Shown here piece by piece: positions 22,825 through 30,384 of a stretch of DNA of 37,902 nt. The notes under the pieces are model-generated. The model had not been told where the DNA came from. It saw nothing but the letters and a program-made list of their open reading frames with translations, and ran no database searches. Position 1 is the first letter of the stretch; each line of letters begins with the position of its first letter. The stretch comes from an uncultured Prevotellaceae bacterium (GTDB taxonomy: Bacteria > Bacteroidota > Bacteroidia > Bacteroidales > Bacteroidaceae). A program made the position numbers and the translations under genes. Where the stretch lies: positions 1-37,902 of the forward strand of contig CACXJZ010000025.1 of NCBI GenBank assembly GCA_902768105.1. Direction: 5' to 3'.

Positions 22825-22966
22825 CAATGCCCGAACCCCTGACATTGTGCGTACGAAGGTGCCAGGTTTGTGCCTGCAGACTGGCACCCTGAAAGGGGAT
22901 AGCCGGCACCCTGATGCCCGTGGGCCGGCAGGTATCGTCACGCGTAACCATTGATTCTCTCTCTAA
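22804..22966 (-). ncRNA. Candidate structured small RNA (or 49-aa ORF)
   Basis: On the minus strand a promoter-like TACCTTTG (22973-22980) is followed by three stem-loops. One is GCCGGC...GCCGGC (22902-22929). One is GGTGCCAG...CTGGCACC (22858-22888). The last, CAACC-TCTGC-type stem (22810-22824), is followed by six Ts and forms a terminator. The unit is about 160 bases. A 49-codon frame starting at 22951 and stopping at 22802 lies in the same unit, so a peptide is an alternative. No known RNA family was recognised. Confidence 0.35.
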
Positions 22967-22972
22967 GCATTG

Positions 22973-22980
22973 CAAAGGTA
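22973..22980 (-). promoter_or_regulatory. Promoter -7 box pointing to the candidate RNA
   Basis: The minus strand reads TACCTTTG, the strongest form of the Bacteroidetes -7 box. No gene other than the 22804-22966 unit lies downstream. Confidence 0.45.
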
Positions 22981-23050
22981 CAACATTCCCATTGCGGTTC
23001 ACGAATGTTTTTCAAAAAAATTGTGATTTTGTCATTTTTGTCCAGAATGC

Positions 23051-23200
23051 GGTCATTTGGTCATTTGGTCATTTGTCAAAATCGAAAACGGATTGTCAAA
23101 ATCCACCACTATTATAATAAATATATATATTTATTTAATAGTGAGAAAAAATCGTGTTTCCGAAATCGAAAATGACCAAATGACCTTGACCAAATGACCA
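23051..23200. repeat. Nested inverted repeat with AT-rich centre, second locus
   Basis: The left arm is three GGTCATTT units (23051-23075). The right arm holds the complement, AATGACC-AAATGACC-TTGACCAAATGACC (23171-23199). Inside lie CACTATTA (23107-23114) and TAATAGTG (23136-23143), around a perfect palindrome of AATAAATATA/TATATTTATT. The layout equals that at 5711-5872 although the sequences differ. Confidence 0.75.
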
Positions 23201-23274
23201 GGGTAAGACAATACATAGTTACTAATTTTTGTTAAATATTGGAGCGTTTGGGGTGGTGTTTGGTAAATAAACGT

Positions 23275-23282
23275 TATCTTTG
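23275..23282 (+). promoter_or_regulatory. Promoter -7 box for the C10 protease operon
   Basis: TATCTTTG, 52 bases before the ATG at 23334. Confidence 0.5.
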
Positions 23283-23333
23283 TAACTGCTTGAAGAAAAG
23301 ACGGAAAATCAATTAACTAAAACGATAGAAAAT

Positions 23334-26207
23334 ATGAAAAGAATTCTACTACTGATGTTGTCAGTCATCGTGTCAACCATGATGATGGCAGACGACGTGA
23401 CACCGCAGCAGGCGTTGGAGCAAGCCTCACAGTTCGTGAAAAGTCGCAAGGCACGTGGCGGAGGACCGCGACTGGCCCCTGGCACGCAGCCCAAGCTGAC
23501 GCTTGCAAGCCGCGTGAGCGACCTCTACGTGTTTAACATCAACGGCGATGCCGGCTACGTCATCGTCTCCAACGACGATGTGGCTGTGCCCATCCTCGGC
23601 TACAGCGACAGCGGCTCGTTCGACCCCAACAACATCCCCGACAACATGCGTGCCTGGCTGCAAGGCTATGCCGACGAGATTGCATGGGCGAAAAAACATG
23701 CTATCAAGGTAGTCGATGAAACTCCTCATGTTCTTGCTAATGCTCCCCGTCTAACAGAAGGGACGGCAGTCAAGGCAGCCGTTGCTCCGCTGTTAAAAAC
23801 AACATGGAATCAGGATGCACCCTACAACAATAATACTCCGTATTATGGAGAAGATAATGGTTACTATGTGTTCAGTAAGACATACGTAGAGGGATATGAC
23901 CACTGCGCTACAGGTTGTGTGGCAACGGCAATGGCTCAGGTGATGAAATATCACGAGTGGCCAAAGAGTGAAACGCCAGAAATCCCGAATTACACATGGG
24001 CGAATTTTGGGGATGACCTTGACCAGTTAGTTCCTACAACCTTCGACTGGGAACACATGAAAGACAGCTATACTGGCTCCGAGACGGATGCTACAGCTAC
24101 TGCCGTTGCTACGCTGATGCAGTATTGCGGTTGGTCGGTTCAGATGAACTATGGTCGTGAGTCGAGCTCGAATACGGACAAAGTGGTTTCTGCCCTCAAG
24201 ACCTATTATGGTTATAAGAACACGACACAGTTAGCAGTTCGAAGCTATTATAGTTACGCGAATTGGATTGAGCTGATTTACCATGAAGTTGCCAACAAAC
24301 GTCCGGTGGTCTATGGCGGTCAGTCATCAGGCGGCGGTCATGAGTTCGTTGTTGACGGCTATCAAGGTGAAGACTTCTTCCATATCAACTGGGGCTGGGG
24401 AGGCTCAAGTGATAATTACTTTAAACTGTCGAGCTTGAACCCCTATCAGCAGGGTATAGGTGGCAGTAGCAGCTCTGACGGTTTCCATTACGGACAGGAT
24501 GCAGCCATTGGTATTCAGCCCTCAGGTGCTTCTGGAACTGTTGCGGAGATCCCCCAAAATGTTATTGACCTTACGCTGGAGAGCATGACATTGAGTAGCA
24601 CGATCGTTGCCGCATACACTTCAGTGGACATTACGATGCGCGTTACGAATAATAGTGCTAATGATTATGACGGTACCTTGTTTTTCGGTGCGAAGTATGG
24701 TGATACGAGCTATTCTCTTTTGCAAGGCGAGCATTTCTTTATTCCTGCTGGAGAAACAAAAGATTGTGTGATAACATATACTCCTACAAATACAGGAGAT
24801 TATGATCTTGTTTTCTTTGTTCCTAATCCGTATGGCTCCTATTGGACAGATACTCAAGTTTGGGCCACTTTGACGGTGACGGGTTCAAGTGGTGATAATA
24901 GTTTATCTCTTACACCAAGTTATCATATTGATAACCCATTAGGAATGACAGTCCTGTATAGTGGTGGTAATCCTGTAAATGTTCCTCTTGTATATGGTTC
25001 TTCATTAAAAGCTACGGTAACTCTTACAAATGAAAATTCCGATGCATACATAGGTGTTGTAGGATGGACATTGGAAGACAATGATAATTTATTGAACGCT
25101 ATGCAAGAAAATTTGAGTCTTGCTGCAGGAGAAAGCAAAACATATAACATTAATTTGCCTGGACTTGCTCCTAATACGATTTATTACTTATACTGTTTTT
25201 ATACAAAAGATGGTGTAGCTCAGTGGACTGGAACTCCATTCTATTCGAAAGCTGCAATAGCGACCTATGCAGCTGACGGAACGGAGGCCTTTGTCAAGCC
25301 TTCTGGCACGAGCTACGATGCATTAACGAATGCGGCAACAGCGTTAGTTGTGGACGTAACAGGAACAGGTATTACCGGTATCACGCCGAATGCCAACCCC
25401 AATACACTCTATATTAGCGACGTGCCTCTTACCGGACTCGATGACCATAATGTTGTAACTTACAGTGGAGGAAGCTACACCGCTTCGAACATTACGCTGA
25501 CGGACGGTAGTGGCTTCTATTCTCCTGTTGACTTTACGGCTACAAATATTGAATTCGTATATAATAACAGTAAGCAGGCTGATGGTACTAACGGCTGGAA
25601 CTCGCTGATGTTGCCTTTCAATGTGACGAGCGTTACTGCTGACGGTACTTCAATCGACTGGTTCCACAGTGGTACTGATACGGGTAAGCAGTTCTGGGTA
25701 AAGAAGTTTGTTAGCGATGAGGCTAATCAGGTTTACTTCGACTATGCTGAAGAGATGACTGCTAATACGCCGTATATCGTTGCTTTGCCCGGTAACCACT
25801 GGGGGGCAGCATACGACCTGAGTGGAAAGGTTATCAAGTTTATTGGTGAGAATGTTACCGTAAGCAAGGGTGACGCGATGACGTCTGTTACAGGTAGTAA
25901 CTACCGCTTTATAGGCAGCACCGTGCAGGACAATACGGCTAACATCTATTGCCTCAATGCTGCTGGTAGTGCCTTTGCGCTTACTGACGGTAGCGGCCCC
26001 TTCCGCGCTTACTTCAAGCCTGGAACATTCAACAGTTCGGTTACCATGCTTGGTATTGGCAACTGGACAGGCGATGCAACAGGCATTCAGGGCTTGGGCC
26101 GTGAGACAATTACAGATAACATTTATTATGACCTGCAAGGCCGTCGCGTTGAGCATCCTACAAAGGGTGTATATGTCGTGAACGGAAAGAAGGTTGTCAT
26201 TAAGTAA
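23334..26207 (+). CDS. Secreted C10 (streptopain-like) cysteine protease with Por sorting tail
   Basis: 957 aa. A signal peptide (1-19) is followed by a Spi/C10 propeptide-like region (about 22-150: SDLYVFNINGDAGYVIVSNDD, VPILGYSDSGSF). The C10 catalytic domain (about 160-395) carries the nucleophile Cys195 in TGCVATAMAQVMKYHEWP, the catalytic His336 in GGGHEFVVDGY, and the NWGWGG segment. Several beta-sandwich repeats follow (about 400-900). The C-terminus, YDLQGRRVEHPTKGVYVVNGKKVVIK, is a typical type IX secretion sorting domain, so the enzyme should be exported and surface-attached or released. Residues about 430-650 are encoded by visibly more AT-rich DNA than the neighbours. It is followed by a 56-aa gene. 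Confidence 0.93.
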   Translation: MKRILLLMLSVIVSTMMMADDVTPQQALEQASQFVKSRKARGGGPRLAPGTQPKLTLASRVSDLYVFNINGDAGYVIVSNDDVAVPILGYSDSGSFDPNNIPDNMRAWLQGYADEIAWAKKHAIKVVDETPHVLANAPRLTEGTAVKAAVAPLLKTTWNQDAPYNNNTPYYGEDNGYYVFSKTYVEGYDHCATGCVATAMAQVMKYHEWPKSETPEIPNYTWANFGDDLDQLVPTTFDWEHMKDSYTGSETDATATAVATLMQYCGWSVQMNYGRESSSNTDKVVSALKTYYGYKNTTQLAVRSYYSYANWIELIYHEVANKRPVVYGGQSSGGGHEFVVDGYQGEDFFHINWGWGGSSDNYFKLSSLNPYQQGIGGSSSSDGFHYGQDAAIGIQPSGASGTVAEIPQNVIDLTLESMTLSSTIVAAYTSVDITMRVTNNSANDYDGTLFFGAKYGDTSYSLLQGEHFFIPAGETKDCVITYTPTNTGDYDLVFFVPNPYGSYWTDTQVWATLTVTGSSGDNSLSLTPSYHIDNPLGMTVLYSGGNPVNVPLVYGSSLKATVTLTNENSDAYIGVVGWTLEDNDNLLNAMQENLSLAAGESKTYNINLPGLAPNTIYYLYCFYTKDGVAQWTGTPFYSKAAIATYAADGTEAFVKPSGTSYDALTNAATALVVDVTGTGITGITPNANPNTLYISDVPLTGLDDHNVVTYSGGSYTASNITLTDGSGFYSPVDFTATNIEFVYNNSKQADGTNGWNSLMLPFNVTSVTADGTSIDWFHSGTDTGKQFWVKKFVSDEANQVYFDYAEEMTANTPYIVALPGNHWGAAYDLSGKVIKFIGENVTVSKGDAMTSVTGSNYRFIGSTVQDNTANIYCLNAAGSAFALTDGSGPFRAYFKPGTFNSSVTMLGIGNWTGDATGIQGLGRETITDNIYYDLQGRRVEHPTKGVYVVNGKKVVIK

Positions 26208-26225
26208 TCGAAGGAGGATACAACT

Positions 26226-26396
26226 ATGATGAAAAAAGAATATGTACAGCCCGCAATTGAGGTGATTCGCATGAAGGTTCAACAGCAGTTAATGGCTGGT
26301 AGTGGCCTTAATGCAGGAGACCAAAATAATCCTGGGATGCCAGGTTCAGGTGCTCCCCAACTCACCTCATTCGACGACGAACTTGATATGGATTGA
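26226..26396 (+). CDS. 56-aa peptide gene downstream of the C10 protease
   Basis: MMKKEYVQPAIEVIRMKVQQ is followed by QLMAGSGLN and an acidic, Gly/Pro/Asn-rich end (LTSFDDELDMD). A strong ribosome-binding site (AAGGAGG) lies 10 bases upstream and the protease gene ends 18 bases before it, so the two form an operon closed by the terminator at 26427. Short Bacteroidales proteins with a KPxIEV...LLAGSG pattern are familiar to me but, as far as I recall, uncharacterised. The layout resembles a leader plus a cleaved acidic core. A protease inhibitor or a substrate of export are alternatives. No signal peptide. Confidence 0.75.
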   Translation: MMKKEYVQPAIEVIRMKVQQQLMAGSGLNAGDQNNPGMPGSGAPQLTSFDDELDMD

Positions 26397-26426
26397 TAGT
26401 CTGTAAATCATAAAAATGCTTGATTT

Positions 26427-26469
26427 CTGCCGTTTTGTCAGCGAAAACTGACAGAACGGCAGACTTTTT
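26427..26469 (+). terminator. Strong terminator of the protease operon
   Basis: A 15-bp stem (CTGCCGTTTTGTCAG/CTGACAGAACGGCAG, one wobble pair) with a 6-base loop is followed by ACTTTTT. Confidence 0.9.
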
Positions 26470-26572
26470 GTGTTTGGTACGTAAGTTGCGTATAGTGTTG
26501 GTGAGCGACGCAAGAAGCTCATGAACATTAAACAACGTATAACTTAAAAAAAATAATTAGGAGGTAAAAATT

Positions 26573-26998
26573 ATGACACCAATGATGAGAAATTCCGCAT
26601 GGTTACCAACAGTGTTTAACGACTTGTTTGATAGCAGCTTTTTGCCGAAGGCAAACTGCACGGCACCAGCCATTAACGTGAAGGAGAGCGACAAGGGCTA
26701 CACCGTAGAGCTGGCCGCACCCGGGCTGAAGAAGGAGGATTTCAACGTTCACATCAACGACGAGGGCAACCTCATTGTGAAGATGGAGCAGAAGCAGGAG
26801 AACAAGGAGGAAGACAAGAACGCACGCTACCTGCGTCGCGAGTTCTCTTACTCGAAGTTCGAACAGACGCTGATTTTGCCTGACGACGTGGATAAGAACA
26901 AGATTGCTGCAAAGGTGGAGAACGGTGTGCTGACCGTGATGCTGCCCAAGCAGGAAGAGACAAAGGCGAAAGTGGCACGCCAGATTGCCATCGGATAG
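26573..26998 (+). CDS. Hsp20/alpha-crystallin small heat-shock protein
   Basis: 141 aa. A cytoplasmic ATP-independent chaperone that holds unfolding proteins. The alpha-crystallin domain covers about residues 32-130 (APAINVKESDKGYTVELAAPGLKKEDFNVHI, EFSYSKFEQTLILPD and the closing VENGVLTVMLPK). A short N-terminus and the C-terminal RQIAIG are typical. A strong ribosome-binding site (AGGAGG) precedes the ATG. It is monocistronic between two terminators. I saw no CIRCE element; TTGCG and CGCAA form a loose inverted pair near 26483-26515 that may or may not be regulatory. Confidence 0.95.
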   Translation: MTPMMRNSAWLPTVFNDLFDSSFLPKANCTAPAINVKESDKGYTVELAAPGLKKEDFNVHINDEGNLIVKMEQKQENKEEDKNARYLRREFSYSKFEQTLILPDDVDKNKIAAKVENGVLTVMLPKQEETKAKVARQIAIG

Positions 26999-27022
26999 AT
27001 TCATAATGTGTTTGTTGTTGGT

Positions 27023-27055
27023 AAGCCCGGTGCATGTGCATCGGGCTTTTTTTTT
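27023..27055 (+). terminator. hsp20 terminator
   Basis: AAGCCCGGTGCA/TGCATCGGGCTT around a 2-base loop, followed by a run of nine Ts. Confidence 0.9.
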
Positions 27056-27088
27056 GTGTAATTATTTGCTAGTCTCGAAAATTTTTTG

Positions 27089-27096
27089 TATCTTTG
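27089..27096 (+). promoter_or_regulatory. Sensor kinase promoter -7 box
   Basis: TATCTTTG, with TTTG 20 bases upstream (27065-27068). It lies 27 bases before the ATG at 27123 and after the hsp20 terminator, which decides against an in-frame ATG at 26985 inside the hsp20 end. Confidence 0.65.
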
Positions 27097-27122
27097 TAGC
27101 GTTAAAACAAATCAAAAGAAGG

Positions 27123-29252
27123 ATGACCCGTAAGACTACCATACATATTGTGCTGATGTTCGTCGTCACAGTTCTTGCGCTTGCAGGTTGCGGTGAGAAG
27201 AAACGTGCCCATGTTCCTGAGTTCAAGGCTGTTTCGTATGCCGACAGTCTGATATTCGATCGCGGACAGAAGCAGGACTATCAGGGAATGCTTGCCCTTA
27301 CCGACAGCTTCGAGCAGACGGGCACCATCTCGCCGATTGCCGCCAACCGCTGGCGAGGCGTGGCCTACAACTATATGGGTAGCGTGCGTAAGTCGGAGTT
27401 CTACTACAAGAAGGTGTTTAACGCCTCCATCAAGACCGATGCCGACAAGTATAACTACTATAAGGCGTCGCGCCGACTGGCAGAGATACTGGTGAAGCGT
27501 GGGGAGTACGAGGAGGCGATGAGCATTGCGCTGGAGGCTGTCGATATGATGGAAGAGTGGGGCGGCTACTCGCCCAAGGACCTGGCCATTCTGCTGAAGA
27601 CCATCGGCTGCTGTCAGCTGAACCTGGGACGTGTCAAGGAGGCTGCAGGCAACTATGCCACGGCATACGGGAAATACCGGAAGCTGCTGGAGGACACCGT
27701 CACCGTACGCGAGCTGAACGATGCCATCATGGCGACGGACGATATTGCCCTCGACTACATCAATGCAGGGCTTTTTGAGGAGGCGCTCCACTGGACAGAC
27801 GCTACTGACACGCTGATGAAGCAGCGCAGGGACCTGGCACCTGACTACGACGTGCCCAACCTGCAGAAATATACAGCCATCGTGACCATACGGCGTGCCA
27901 TAGCCCTGCAGGGCGTGGGACGTGACAAGGAGGCGCTGCAGGCCTACCGCGAGGTGCTCGCCAGTCCCTACGGACAAACGGATGAGGGCCGCATAGAGGG
28001 CGCTGAGTACCTGATAGCCGCCAAGCGCTATGGGGAGGCAGCCGACAACTACCGCTCGCTGGACCGTTTCCTGACGAAGCACGGGATGGACCTGACGCTC
28101 GACAACATCCGCGTCTATCTGCTGCCCAAGTATCGTGCCAACGTGGAGGCTGGAAAGCTCGACAGCGTCCTCGTCATAGGCAAGCAGTTGTGTAATGCGC
28201 TCGACAGCGCCATCATTGACGCCAAGAATAGCGATGCGGCAGAGCTGGCTACCATCTACGACACGCAGCAGAAGGAGGAGCAGATTATGGCGCAGAAGTC
28301 CTATATGGCACGCCAGCGGCTCTACGGCATCAGCGTGGCCTCAATCCTCGTGCTGACCTTCCTCATCATCTACGTCGTGCACCGTATCAAGGCCCAGCGC
28401 CGTCTGGCTCTTGCCTACGGGAAGCTGGAGGAGGCCAACCAACAGCTGGAGCACGCCAACCAGAAACTGGAACATGCCAACCAGCAGCTGGAACAGAAAA
28501 ACGAGCAGCTTGTCGTTGCCAATGCGCGTGCTGAGGAGTCGTCGCGCATGAAGACGGACTTCATCCAGCAGATTTCGCACGAGATACGCACACCGCTGAA
28601 TATCCTCTCAGGCTATACGCAGGTGATTACGACGCCTGGAATGGAGCTGGACGACGACACGCGACAGGACATCAATCGCCAGATAACGGAGAACACAGAC
28701 CGCATCACGGGACTGGTGAACAAGATGCTGGAGCTTTCGGACGTGAACAGCGTGGCAGTCATTGAGCGTAACGACCACGTGCTGGGCGTGCAGATAGCGG
28801 CACAGGCAGCCGACGACAGCGGCATCAACAACGCCACGCACCTGCAGTTTGATATGCAGTTTGAGGGTGATGCTGACAGCGCGATGCTGCAGACGAACCT
28901 CGTTTCGGCCACACGTGCGCTGACGCTGCTGCTCGACAATGCCCGTAAGTTTACGAAGCCTGCCGAGGCCCTGCATGTGGAGACGACGGAACAGAAGCAT
29001 GTCGTCCTGCGTATGTCAGTCAACGACGGACGCCTCTTGTTCATTGTGGAGGACGACGGCATCGGCGTTCCGCCAGAGGAGGCTGAGCGCATCTTCGATG
29101 AGTTTGTACAGTTGAATGAGTATTACGACGGAACGGGAATCGGGCTGACGGTGGCACGCAGCATTGCCCGCCGACTGGAGGGTGACATCACGCTCGACAC
29201 GTCGTACGCACCTGGCGCACGCTTCATCATGAGTCTGCCGATGACAGCGTGA
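27123..29252 (+). CDS. TPR-containing sensor histidine kinase, 709 aa
   Basis: A lipoprotein-like signal (VTVLALAGCGEKK) leads into an alpha-helical periplasmic sensor of TPR-like repeats (about 30-390). A transmembrane helix follows (about 400-421), then a coiled coil with LEHANQ repeats (about 440-475). The kinase core has the phospho-accepting His486 in ISHEIRTPLN, the N box LLLDNARKF (about 604), DDGIGVPPEE and GTGIGLTVARSIA. There is no receiver or DNA-binding domain and no response-regulator gene nearby, so its partner lies elsewhere. It overlaps the histidine phosphatase gene on the other strand by 26 bases. Confidence 0.92.
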   Translation: MTRKTTIHIVLMFVVTVLALAGCGEKKRAHVPEFKAVSYADSLIFDRGQKQDYQGMLALTDSFEQTGTISPIAANRWRGVAYNYMGSVRKSEFYYKKVFNASIKTDADKYNYYKASRRLAEILVKRGEYEEAMSIALEAVDMMEEWGGYSPKDLAILLKTIGCCQLNLGRVKEAAGNYATAYGKYRKLLEDTVTVRELNDAIMATDDIALDYINAGLFEEALHWTDATDTLMKQRRDLAPDYDVPNLQKYTAIVTIRRAIALQGVGRDKEALQAYREVLASPYGQTDEGRIEGAEYLIAAKRYGEAADNYRSLDRFLTKHGMDLTLDNIRVYLLPKYRANVEAGKLDSVLVIGKQLCNALDSAIIDAKNSDAAELATIYDTQQKEEQIMAQKSYMARQRLYGISVASILVLTFLIIYVVHRIKAQRRLALAYGKLEEANQQLEHANQKLEHANQQLEQKNEQLVVANARAEESSRMKTDFIQQISHEIRTPLNILSGYTQVITTPGMELDDDTRQDINRQITENTDRITGLVNKMLELSDVNSVAVIERNDHVLGVQIAAQAADDSGINNATHLQFDMQFEGDADSAMLQTNLVSATRALTLLLDNARKFTKPAEALHVETTEQKHVVLRMSVNDGRLLFIVEDDGIGVPPEEAERIFDEFVQLNEYYDGTGIGLTVARSIARRLEGDITLDTSYAPGARFIMSLPMTA

Positions 29253-29748
29253 GTTCTCTTACCTCAGCATTCATCATACGTTGTATCTGGTTCATTGGTT
29301 TTTGGTGATAAACGGCCTGTATAGCCTTGTTCATAATGCCGTGGCCGACGGCTATAACTGTCTGATTCCTATAGTTTTCTGATATGTAGTTCAAGAATTG
29401 CTGCGCACGCGCCAGCAACTGGTCAAGCGACTCAATATCGTCTGGCCAAACCTCGTCTTTCAAGTCGGGAATAAAGCGTCCTGTGAATCCTCCCCAGTCG
29501 CGTTCGCGCAGTAATGGCGTCTGACAGACAGTCAAATGATGGGGCTCGGCAATGATCTGTGCCGTCTCGACGGAGCGCCACAAATCGCTCGACACTACCG
29601 CATCAATCTTCCTCTCGCGCATCAGCTCGCGCACCTCGCGGGCCTGCTCCCGTCCATGCTCAGTCAGCTCGCCCTGCGTCTGACCTTGCATGATCTGACG
29701 CACATTATCTTCCGTCTCTCCGTGACGGACCAAGTATAGTTTCGTCAT
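29227..29748 (-). CDS. Histidine phosphatase family protein (phosphoglycerate-mutase-like)
   Basis: 173 aa. Branch-1 histidine phosphatase with LVRHGETEDN (catalytic His9), the arginine in SDLWRSVETAQ, the ERDWGGFTG acid segment and the second His in AVGHGIMNKA. Members dephosphorylate small phosphorylated metabolites, including sugar phosphates and nucleotides such as alpha-ribazole-5-phosphate. The substrate is not determined here. It follows uridine kinase by 14 bases and is the last gene of the operon that starts with the secreted nuclease-like gene. Confidence 0.9.
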   Translation of the reverse strand: MTKLYLVRHGETEDNVRQIMQGQTQGELTEHGREQAREVRELMRERKIDAVVSSDLWRSVETAQIIAEPHHLTVCQTPLLRERDWGGFTGRFIPDLKDEVWPDDIESLDQLLARAQQFLNYISENYRNQTVIAVGHGIMNKAIQAVYHQKPMNQIQRMMNAEVRELTLSSADS

Positions 29749-29762
29749 GAGTGGGGTGGGAA

Positions 29763-30377
29763 CTACACGTTGGTAACGATGCCTTCGATGTAGGTCTTCA
29801 GGATGTGGATGCCGTTCTTGTTGTCACCGCCCCAGGGAATGATGAGGTCGGCAAACTTCTTGGTGGGTTCGATAAACTGCTCGTGCATGGGCTTGAGCAC
29901 CTTCTCGTAGCGGTCGAGCACCATATCGACGGTACGTCCGCGCTCTACCACATCACGACGAATGTTGCGGATGAGGCGGACGTCACTGTCTGTATCAACA
30001 AAGATTTTTAAGTCCATCATGTCGCGCAGTTTCTTGTAGTGGAGCGTCATGATGCCCTCGAGGATGACGACGGGCTTGGGCTCCACATGAACGGTCTCCG
30101 GCAGACGGTTCGAGATGACGTACGAGTAGGTGGGCTGCTCTACAGCCTGACCGTTCTTCAGCATCTTGATGTGCTCCGTCAGCAGTTTCCAGTCGAACGC
30201 ATCAGGGTGGTCGAAGTTGATTTGCTTTCGCTCCTCAGGCGTCATGTCTGACGTGTCGTTGTAGTACGAGTCAAGGGGAATGACTGCTGCACAATGAGGT
30301 GGCAGCACCTGAGAAATCTTCTTGACGACGGTGGTCTTTCCCGACCCTGTGCCGCCGGCTATTCCAATGATATACAT
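29763..30377 (-). CDS. udk: Uridine kinase
   Basis: 204 aa. A cytoplasmic enzyme that phosphorylates uridine and cytidine for pyrimidine salvage. Walker A GGTGSGKTT (8-16), PLDSYYND, the substrate segment INFDHPDAFDW, VILEGIM and RLIRNIRRDVVERGRT are all typical of the family, and the length is standard. It lies 7 bases after the secreted endonuclease/phosphatase gene, on the same strand. Co-transcription of a salvage kinase with a secreted nuclease-like enzyme supports a nucleic-acid feeding role for the locus. Confidence 0.95.
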   Translation of the reverse strand: MYIIGIAGGTGSGKTTVVKKISQVLPPHCAAVIPLDSYYNDTSDMTPEERKQINFDHPDAFDWKLLTEHIKMLKNGQAVEQPTYSYVISNRLPETVHVEPKPVVILEGIMTLHYKKLRDMMDLKIFVDTDSDVRLIRNIRRDVVERGRTVDMVLDRYEKVLKPMHEQFIEPTKKFADLIIPWGGDNKNGIHILKTYIEGIVTNV

Positions 30378-30384
30378 AGTGTTA

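Noticed and set aside
26483-26515. TTGCG...CGCAA before hsp20 as a heat-shock operator
   Set aside because: The arms are only 5 bases and do not match CIRCE or another known operator.
26985-27122. An upstream start for the sensor kinase
   Set aside because: It lies in the hsp20 end and its terminator, upstream of the kinase promoter; the ATG at 27123 begins a good signal sequence.
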